From Dehalococcoidia bacterium (GTDB lineage Bacteria; Chloroflexota; Dehalococcoidia; GIF9; AB-539-J10): 57,893 nt of DNA. The stretch lies in NCBI GenBank assembly GCA_016933195.1, contig JAFGBN010000055.1, forward strand, positions 1-57,893, read 5' to 3'. Shown piece by piece: positions 52,185 to 57,893 of the stretch. How positions within the stretch are numbered: position 1 is the first letter of the stretch; the number at the start of each line of letters is the position of its first letter. The notes under the pieces are model-generated. The model searched no databases and was not told the DNA's origin. It worked only from the letters and a program-made list of their open reading frames with translations. The translations under genes were made by a program, and so were the position numbers.

Positions 52185-52727
52185 ATGAGTAAAGTAATAG
52201 AAATCACAGACCAAAATTTTGAGGATGAGGTTCTAAAATCAGATATTCCCACAGAGGTGGATTTCTGGGCACCTTGGTGTGGCCCATGCCGTATGGTTTC
52301 CCCCATATACGACAAACTATCAGTAGAATATGATGGCAGATTTAAGTTCTGCAAAATCAATGTGGATGAAAACCAACAGACAGCAGCGAAATACCAGATT
52401 ATGAGCATACCCATGCAGATGTATTTCGCTGATGGCCAGAAAGTTGACGAAATCCTTGGCGCAGTTCCTGAGCACATGATTCTTTCAAAAGTTGAGGACA
52501 TTCTTAAAAGGTTCCCAGTTGATGGAACAGGCAGGCTTAAAGTGCTTTTAAGCTCTTGGGTAGAGCATAACAAGCAAGATAGCGAGAAATTCGGCAAATG
52601 GGCGGAGAAAACTGAGAACGTAGAAGGCAATCCAATTTATGCTAGCTTATTACAGGCAGCGCAAGAGGTGGGAAAGGCAAATGACAGGTTATCCCAGCTA
52701 TTGAGTGAATTACAACAGGAGAAGTAG
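52185..52727 (+). CDS. Thioredoxin with C-terminal helical extension
   Basis: Residues 1-105 form a standard thioredoxin: VDFWAPWCGPCRMVSP with the active site Cys32-Gly-Pro-Cys35, then KINVDENQQTAAKYQIMSIPMQMYF with the cis-proline. About 70 extra residues follow, charged and helical (WVEHNKQDSEKFGKWAEK, SQLLSELQQEK), which normal thioredoxins lack. The extension may bind a partner or oligomerise. AAAGGAG precedes ATG. It should be a substrate of the TrxB encoded at 46.4 kb. Confidence 0.9.
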   Translation: MSKVIEITDQNFEDEVLKSDIPTEVDFWAPWCGPCRMVSPIYDKLSVEYDGRFKFCKINVDENQQTAAKYQIMSIPMQMYFADGQKVDEILGAVPEHMILSKVEDILKRFPVDGTGRLKVLLSSWVEHNKQDSEKFGKWAEKTENVEGNPIYASLLQAAQEVGKANDRLSQLLSELQQEK

Positions 52728-52841
52728 ACATGAGCATAAATGCGCTCGGTCCCGAGGATAGGGATTTAAACCTACTACGCCTAGTGCCATAAAGATGAAA
52801 AAGACAAAGACATCCAAAATGGCAATAATCAAGCCTTTTGA

Positions 52842-53045
52842 GTGGCGCTATATGCAGGATACCAAAATTGGTTTGAAAAGGATAGATTTGCCTATCAGTG
52901 GGAATTAGCTGCAATAGAGCAACTTACACCAAATCATAAAAGCAGAATCGAAATAGCTATGGAAAAAGGGGAATTTGCCGCCCCGCTGGGCCTCGAAATT
53001 TATATGGCGCACAGGCAGAAGCCCTCCCCCCAAGGCAAGGCATAG
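52842..53045 (+). CDS. Unrecognised short ORF, possibly a gene fragment
   Basis: The 67-codon frame (NWFEKDRFAYQWELAAIEQL..., ending APLGLEIYMAHRQ) has amino acid usage typical of a real protein, but begins directly after a stop with GTG and has no Shine-Dalgarno. A possible start in another frame (MAIIKPFEW at 52819) precedes it, so it may be the tail of a frameshifted gene. I do not recognise the family. Confidence 0.35.
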   Translation: MALYAGYQNWFEKDRFAYQWELAAIEQLTPNHKSRIEIAMEKGEFAAPLGLEIYMAHRQKPSPQGKA

Positions 53046-53582
53046 CTCTTTCGGTTTTGCCCTAGCAGTAACCGCAATCAGCTTTTTGGGATGATGTCGA
53101 AGTCTGATTGGAAGAGGCATACAGGATAATAAAACCTTATGTAAATCGAAACAGCGGCATGAATGAGTTAGAAAGAGCTTTAAGTACTTTCTTAAGCCCT
53201 CATAACTTGCTGACCTCCTGGCTCAAGTTTTAATTCAGGCCTGCAAAGCTGAAAAGATCTCCTCTGATGAGATAGAACAAATAGCTAAGGATGATACTGA
53301 AGATGTTTTACTCCTAGCTTTCGGGATGGAGGTTGTTACTTCCAGCAAGGTCAGCTAGAGACACTCTAGAGTGGGAAGACGCAGTGTTACTACCTAAGTC
53401 GGGAGAAATGTATAAAGAGCCTAACGTAGTAGAATCTTTGGTGAAAGAAGCTATCCAAACTGGCCAATGGGGTCGGAAAACGTTATAGCTAAAACCTTCA
53501 AATTCATGGGAGGCTTAGTGATCAGGGGAAGGTCACCTATTTATGGACTTAATCCATCCCTCTCTGCTAATAGGACAAGAAA
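53046..53582. other. Stretch of decayed coding sequence
   Basis: No intact gene is found here. On the plus strand, pieces such as IQACKAEKISSDEIEQIAKDD, DVLLLAFGMEVV and WEDAVLLPKSGEMYKEPNVV look like protein sequence but occur in different frames separated by stops. I read this as the remains of one gene whose family I cannot identify. Confidence 0.4.
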
Positions 53583-53792
53583 ATGCTTATAACGCCAGTC
53601 CCATCAATAGATTTTAATAAGTGCCATCCTGAAAGGTGCGACCATGGGGTTTGCATTGCTGGTGATGCATGTCCACATAAGGCATTCTTTCAAGAACAAC
53701 CGTATGACTTTCCCATGCATAATGCATCTATGTGCGTAGGCTGTGGCTCTTGTTCTGCTGCATGTCCTCTAAAAGCGATACGAATAAGATAA
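53583..53792 (+). CDS. Small RLI-like 4Fe-4S ferredoxin, paralogue
   Basis: The 69-residue protein parallels that at 42.5 kb: FNKCHPERCDHGVC and ACP in the first half, then CVGCGSCSAACPLKAIRI. The shared CHPERCD-GVC wording shows common origin. It is followed 43 bases later by an IscU-like gene and then a NifX-like gene, suggesting a small iron-sulfur or metal-cluster handling unit. Confidence 0.85.
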   Translation: MLITPVPSIDFNKCHPERCDHGVCIAGDACPHKAFFQEQPYDFPMHNASMCVGCGSCSAACPLKAIRIR

Positions 53793-53835
53793 AGCTAAGC
53801 ATCGTCAAAAGAAGTAACAACGGTAGACACGAAAG

Positions 53836-54309
53836 ATGCCAGAGGAAACAGAAATGAGCTTTAAAAATGAACCCCAGCCGAAGATTAATATTGAAGACGT
53901 GGAAGAAGCTCATACCGAGAAAGTTCTGGGATACATCAATAATCCTAAAAACCTAGGGACCATGAGAAATTATGATGGAAAAGGAGAAAAAACTGCTAAG
54001 GTTCAAAAACAAATTGTTACAATCTGGATCTACCTTAAGATCAAAGACGATGTTATTGAGAAGGCCTCTTATTTTTCTGACTCTTTGGGAGGGCTAATTC
54101 ATGCTTATGGCAGTGCCTTAACTGAAATAGTGAAGGGGAAAACGATAAGGGAAGCTTTGTGGATTCAAGCTGAAGATGTATCTGCAAATTTGGGTTTGCC
54201 TGAAACTGGATTTGGAGCTTGGTTTAAGGGAGCATTAGTTGAAGCTATCGATGACTACAATATTTATAAATCAGCTCCGTGGAAGAAAATGTATGAACAG
54301 AAATGTTAA
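53836..54309 (+). CDS. IscU/NifU-N-like protein lacking all cluster-binding cysteines
   Basis: The text VLGYINNPKNLGTMRNYDGKGE, KDDVIEKASYF, GSALTEIVKGKTIREALWI and the closing VEAIDDYN follows the IscU/NifU scaffold fold from end to end. The three conserved ligands are missing: QKQ replaces the CGD region, SDSLGGL replaces FGCGxA, and GAWFKGAL replaces the HCS region. The only cysteine is the last residue. It therefore cannot assemble a cluster in the normal way. The open frame and conserved length argue against a random pseudogene. ATG 53854 is an alternative start with AGAGG upstream. Confidence 0.75.
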   Translation: MPEETEMSFKNEPQPKINIEDVEEAHTEKVLGYINNPKNLGTMRNYDGKGEKTAKVQKQIVTIWIYLKIKDDVIEKASYFSDSLGGLIHAYGSALTEIVKGKTIREALWIQAEDVSANLGLPETGFGAWFKGALVEAIDDYNIYKSAPWKKMYEQKC

Positions 54310-54335
54310 AAGCGTGGGGAAAAGGAGGTGAAAAT

Positions 54336-54590
54336 ATGGAATTATTGATAGCTTTCGGCACAGATGATGGTAAGTATTTGGCCAATGGTTATGCAGGTGA
54401 TGCCAAGTATTTTTATCTCTACAAATTTTCCGACAATAAGGAAGAATCTGTTGAACAAAGAAGGAATATCGAATTGAAGGAGGATCAATCTCTAAAAGTT
54501 GGGAGTCCAGAAATGGCAAAGGCTAGAGCTGAGTGGACAGTAGACAGAACCTTTAGCATGGAGTTTAGCCTTTCGTCAGTTGAACACTGA
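54336..54590 (+). CDS. NifX/NifB-type (DinB-FeMo) cofactor-binding-like protein
   Basis: The start LLIAFGTDDGKYLANGYAGDAKYFYLYKF resembles the dinitrogenase iron-molybdenum cofactor family (NifX, NifB C-terminus, MTH1175), which binds metal clusters. AAAGGAGGT correctly placed before ATG 54336 fixes the start; the frame is open a little further upstream. At 84 residues it is shorter than the usual 100-120, so the C-terminus may be truncated. Its stop is followed by decayed sequence. It follows the IscU-like gene directly. Confidence 0.6.
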   Translation: MELLIAFGTDDGKYLANGYAGDAKYFYLYKFSDNKEESVEQRRNIELKEDQSLKVGSPEMAKARAEWTVDRTFSMEFSLSSVEH

Positions 54591-54711
54591 ACCGATTGCA
54601 CATTTCAGGCAATTGCTAATTTAACTACACACTATAGACAAACGTGTAGCCGGACTTCATGGGCGAGAAGAGCATCTTTGGGTATCATTATCATCGATGA
54701 ACTGATTCTCC

Positions 54712-55455
54712 TGTGATAGTCAAACAAATCTACGCAAGAAGCATCCTAGCGAAATCAAAAGTTTATGACTATGCGAGCAACCCATATGTTGGTTGTCAGC
54801 ATAGTTGCATCTATTGCTATGCTCACTTCATGAGGAGGCTCACAGAACACAAGTAAGGCTGGGGTGAATTTGTTGATGTTAAGGTGAATACCCCAAATCT
54901 ACTACGCGAAGAGATAGGCAAGAAGCCATCAGGAAGGGTGTGCATAACCGGAGTATGTGACCCGTATCAACCCCTTGAGATGAGATACCGAATAGAAAAA
55001 GGTGCCTCGAGATACTAGTTCAACATGATTGGCCGGTTACAATCCAGACAAAATCGGCACTTGTGCTACGCGACACTGCATTGCTTAGGAGAACCAACAA
55101 GCCTAAAGTCGGACTAACAGTAACTACAGGAGATGACCGTGTGAGACGGCTCTGTGAACCTAAGGCACCATCGGTTAGCGCAGGAATCAAGACATTGGCA
55201 GGACTACATTCTTCCGGCATTAGAACTTATGCCATGATTGCACCAATGCTTCCTAAATCCAAAGAACTTGTTGCTGTAATTAAAGGAAAGGTAGATTACA
55301 TACTAATTGATGGAATGAACTACCATTATGGCGATTGGGTGCACAGGAAATACAAACTGGAGAGCAGCATGCAAGATGGTTTCTTTCATGGGAAAAACAG
55401 AGAACTTGCCCCTGACTTCGAAAAAGAGGGCATCCAGTGCCAAGTACTATTTTGA
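54712..55455 (+). pseudogene. Broken SPL-family radical SAM gene
   Basis: The frame near 54730 reads YARSILAKSKVYDYASNPYVGC and continues QHSCIYCYAHFMRRLT, giving the radical SAM CxxxCxxC motif in the wording of spore photoproduct lyase-like (SPL) proteins. A TAA at 54854-54856 interrupts it, FVDVKVNTPNLLREEI continues, and a one-base loss near 55000 shifts into LVQHDWPVTIQTKSALVLRD and the ORF 55063-55455. The latter part alone (TTGDDRVRRLCEPKAPS, YAMIAPMLP) is open to the end. The enzyme is dead as it stands. Confidence 0.8.
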
Positions 55456-55581
55456 CAATGCCTAAGGGGCTTTGGATTTCACCCCTCTTGGCTAAAGGCC
55501 TAGCAAGGGATCAGTGATTCAAGCGCGGGCAACAATCTGCCCTATAGTGTAATTAAGCAGGAACAGGTTTAGGCAGAATCA

Positions 55582-56157
55582 TTAACGCAAGTGGTACATT
55601 CTCAGGAGTTCGGCTCGTGAGAGCCAGACTGCCTTGACCTTCAAGGATTTGCCAGCGGCTCTATGCCTCTTAAGCCAAGGGATATGATTTACCTGCATTA
55701 ACCGGATGATGTAGAATTGAGCCAGCTTCGCCCTTAGAGTGTTCGGCAAGTCGATGACCTGGAATCCTAACTCGCTGGCAGGCGCATGAAAGACAGTCCA
55801 GCCGTACACTGCGGTCATGTTACCATATTTTTTATCGGCTACCTCTGAAGCGAGGAGCTGCAAGGCATCCTTGACATAGTGGATGATTCCCCGCCGGAAG
55901 CCCACCCTCCGTACTCCCGGGTTTAATTGGAGCCTGTCGGCAATCCAGGCATTGTTTAAATGCAGTTTGATGACATTGTCACCTGGCCTGACCGCGCAGC
56001 CATCCAGCAGCTTTACAGGGTAGCCCTTATGACGTCTTAGCTCAATGCTGATGATGCTGCTTCTTCCAAGAGGCCTAACCCTTAACACTATCGCCTCAAC
56101 CTTGTTTGTGGCGGTTAATGCACCTCGTGCAATAGCCTTCAACAAAAAAGATAGCAT
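55582..56157 (-). CDS. YkoP-like domain protein
   Basis: The protein has VRPLGRSSIISIELRRHKG, then VRPGDNVIKLHLNNAWIADRL and a C-terminal basic helical part. The PGDxVxxLHLNN core resembles the YkoP-like domain that accompanies polysaccharide deacetylases in Gram-positive bacteria. No catalytic motif is visible. GAGGAG before ATG gives a clear start. It lies 98 bases downstream of the PaaK-like gene on the same strand, so the two are probably coexpressed. Confidence in the gene is high, and in the family name moderate. Confidence 0.6.
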   Translation of the reverse strand: MLSFLLKAIARGALTATNKVEAIVLRVRPLGRSSIISIELRRHKGYPVKLLDGCAVRPGDNVIKLHLNNAWIADRLQLNPGVRRVGFRRGIIHYVKDALQLLASEVADKKYGNMTAVYGWTVFHAPASELGFQVIDLPNTLRAKLAQFYIIRLMQVNHIPWLKRHRAAGKSLKVKAVWLSRAELLRMYHLR

Positions 56158-56255
56158 CTATCTCCTCGGGAGCTCTCTTCCACCATCCAATCAAGTAACA
56201 TCCGCAGGCACAAGTTGTTGCGACTCTCAGCAACCTAGTCGCCAATAGGCCACGG

Positions 56256-57674
56256 CTACTGCTTCGGCCAGTCCAGGTTAGAGACGATGTTCTTCCATTT
56301 ACCCATATATTTCGACCGGGCTTCCAATGTAGTCACCAGCTCGACACGGATAGATGGGGCATAAACGCCCAGCGCATCCAACTTCTCTACCAGTCGTTTC
56401 CTGACACCGGAAGCTATGTTCACATTCCCTTGCTCCAATACCAAGCGCAGGCGGATGCCATCGGGTTCATGGACTACCTGATACTGCCGTATACCCCCGA
56501 AGCTTTCCAGAACATCCCAGAAATGGGCGGGATGAATTGCAACCTGCCTGCCATCTCGACCCTTGAGATATATGACGTCGTCATTCCTTCCGTCGATGGA
56601 ACGAATTCGTCGTAGTGGGCGCCCACAGCGGCACGGTTCTGGGTCCAGCATAACCATATCAGATATTTCGTAGCGGATGATGGGTAGGGTAAAGCTGAAG
56701 AGATTGGTGAACAGAATCTTATGCCCGAGAGTCCCGTCGGCTACAGGCTTGTTATGCTCGTCTACCACCTCAACAATGCCCAGATCTTCGAAGAGATGCA
56801 TACCTTCGCCAAACCTGCACTCCACCGAGCGGAGCCCCTCCTGTGTGCCATAGATGTCAAAGACGGAACTTTGCCATACTGTTTGGATTCTCTGCCTCAA
56901 TTCTTCGGTCAACGGTTCTCCTCCACCAGCGACAATGCGGGGACCGATATGCAGGCGCCCTTGAACTTGTTCTGTCACGAGCAGCCCAAGAATAGAAGGA
57001 AAAGCGCGAAGCAAGCGGGGCTGCAGGGAGTCTAATCGCTGGACTAGCTCTGCTACGGGAGCAGTAGCGGATAACATATGATAGTGGTATGGGCCAATAA
57101 GCATGCTGAGGGGGAGGCGGTGACTATCGTGCAGGGGACTGGAAGAGCCGATGGTGACGATCTTTAGGCGTGGTATTGAGAAGGGAAACACTCCCATCAT
57201 GGCTGCAATTCGCATGCTTGCCGCCTGTTGCATACTCCATTCTTTGCGATTGTATACGAACACCGCTTTGTGTCCGGAGGTGCCTGCAGTAGTAAGCACG
57301 CGATACTCGCCCAAGTAGTAATCGTCCCCGGAAAGCTGGGCTATGTGTTCATGGAGTCGGGAGAGTCGCAACCGAGGATCAGTGACAATTTGGTCGAAGT
57401 GTTCCATATGGGTTTCTTTGTCCATGATTGGGAAGTCCTGCAGGACACCAGGCTCATGCAGACGGAGCGTAGTAGATAGCTCTCGGTAAAAGGGAGACCG
57501 CTGAATTACCCAAGCAAGAAGGTCAGCTAACAAGCGCCGCTGCAACTTCTCAAGTCTGGCACGGCTCCAGCCCTCGTGACTCGTTAACGCTCGATAACTA
57601 GCGATAGCGCGGACTAGATCTTCTAAACGACGCAGCTTGTTTGGTTTGCCCATGCAGCACTTCCCCCAAATCAT
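56256..57674 (-). CDS. PaaK/CapK-like adenylate-forming enzyme
   Basis: The protein matches phenylacetate-CoA-ligase-like enzymes of the ANL superfamily. The phosphate-binding loop is TTAGTSGHKAVFVY at about residues 128-141, the adenine block is FDIYGTQEG, RYEISDMV follows near 340, and RSIDGRNDDVIYLKGRDG is the hinge region. CRCGRPL may bind zinc, as in PaaK. The substrate is unknown; CapK-like members serve capsule or lipid synthesis. GH3-type adenylation is encoded separately at 20.5 kb. The N-terminus could also start at the Met seven codons later (MGKPNKLRR). Confidence 0.85.
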   Translation of the reverse strand: MIWGKCCMGKPNKLRRLEDLVRAIASYRALTSHEGWSRARLEKLQRRLLADLLAWVIQRSPFYRELSTTLRLHEPGVLQDFPIMDKETHMEHFDQIVTDPRLRLSRLHEHIAQLSGDDYYLGEYRVLTTAGTSGHKAVFVYNRKEWSMQQAASMRIAAMMGVFPFSIPRLKIVTIGSSSPLHDSHRLPLSMLIGPYHYHMLSATAPVAELVQRLDSLQPRLLRAFPSILGLLVTEQVQGRLHIGPRIVAGGGEPLTEELRQRIQTVWQSSVFDIYGTQEGLRSVECRFGEGMHLFEDLGIVEVVDEHNKPVADGTLGHKILFTNLFSFTLPIIRYEISDMVMLDPEPCRCGRPLRRIRSIDGRNDDVIYLKGRDGRQVAIHPAHFWDVLESFGGIRQYQVVHEPDGIRLRLVLEQGNVNIASGVRKRLVEKLDALGVYAPSIRVELVTTLEARSKYMGKWKNIVSNLDWPKQ

Positions 57675-57798
57675 GTTCGGGAGGTTCTGTTAAACTTGCT
57701 GACTCTAGCATTCACTGGTTTCCGGGTAATGCTCGGTTATTTGACAAGTGCATCGTCATACGACCTGTCCTCTATTGTACATTCACAAACAACTAGTG

Positions 57799-57893
57799 TC
57801 AACAGTGTGTGCTGGCTGACCACATAGGTAACAGTGGACTATGGATTTTAGCAAGTTCCTTTTCAATATACTCTACGGGAGCAAGATAGGCAA
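57799..57893 (-). pseudogene. Transposase 3' end, second copy, cut by window edge
   Basis: Read on the minus strand from the window edge, the sequence gives AYLAPVEYIEKELAKIHS and LLPMWSASTHC followed by a stop. This matches the C-terminus of the dead integrase at 37.4-37.9 kb (GYLTPVEYIERELAKIPG, LPMWSAT). Only 31 codons including the stop are in view, so whether the full copy is intact cannot be seen. Confidence 0.75.

Noticed and set aside
52142-52630. 162-codon ORF antisense to thioredoxin
   Set aside because: A shadow frame; the thioredoxin has an intact active site and ribosome-binding site.
37408-57893. A composite transposon bounded by the two IS fragments
   Set aside because: The interval includes gatB, secG and other core genes, and the left copy is dead, so mobilisation as a unit is unlikely.
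1-57893. CRISPR array, rRNA operon, prophage or toxin-antitoxin locus
   Set aside because: No regularly spaced direct repeats, rRNA-like sequence, phage structural genes or convincing toxin next to the RHH gene were seen.

Overview
The window looks like a chromosomal segment of an anaerobic bacterium of the phylum Chloroflexota, most plausibly class Dehalococcoidia. This is inferred from the style of the gene set: a bacterial Elp3, CooC-type nickel chaperone, several small ferredoxins, PEP synthase next to dgt-dnaG-rpoD, DUF5679 and ISL3 remnants, moderate GC and many TTG starts. No ribosomal RNA is present to prove it. Most of the left two thirds is housekeeping sequence; the right third is a redox and metal-cofactor region mixed with decaying genes.

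Layout. 0-9 kb: end of dnaK, a divergent ATP-type PEP carboxykinase, a DksA/TraR zinc-finger protein, lspA-rluD-coiled-coil protein, gltX, uvrB, and a CBS-ACT protein on the minus strand. 9.2-14.7 kb: tRNA-Ser(UGA), sucCD, and a three-gene p-aminobenzoate cluster (pabB-pabA-pabC); pabB would easily be called trpE but carries the PabB-type PIKGT motif. 15-17 kb: elp3 and a Trm9-like methyltransferase, divergent with almost no gap, which together suggest a eukaryote/archaea-style wobble-uridine modification route. 17-25 kb: a GGDEF/HD-GYP membrane protein, a GH3-family protein, two small DNA-binding proteins, an ISL3 remnant, and an eRF1/Vms1-like protein. 25-37 kb: DUF5679, PEP synthase, dgt-dnaG-rpoD, ffh, a HIT protein, pheA and trkAH.

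37-57.9 kb: a dead transposase precedes gatB-secG-SAM hydrolase, TauE/SafE, TrmO and a Fur regulator. Then follows the redox/metal region: a ferredoxin with a ferredoxin-reductase-like flavoprotein that lacks the thioredoxin-reductase CxxC, methyltransferases, CooC, glutaredoxin, a lone groES, a ferredoxin, trxB, and a tandemly duplicated ccdA-thioredoxin-lipoprotein unit whose second ccdA has collapsed. After this come a broken PPC (DUF296) gene, a broken HAD gene, a thioredoxin, a second ferredoxin paralogue beside an IscU-like protein without its cysteine ligands and a NifX-like protein, a broken SPL-type radical SAM gene, a YkoP-like protein and a PaaK-like adenylate-forming enzyme. The right edge cuts a second copy of the transposase seen at 37 kb.

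Two sequence-level themes run through the window. First, a short interspersed palindromic element (CATTGYGAG...GCAATCTC and relatives) occurs in several gaps and inside pabB, where it is translated. Second, several genes without a Shine-Dalgarno sequence (gltX, pheA, fur, gatB, ffh) have a -10-like box only 5-15 bases before the start codon, suggesting leaderless or very short-leader mRNAs.
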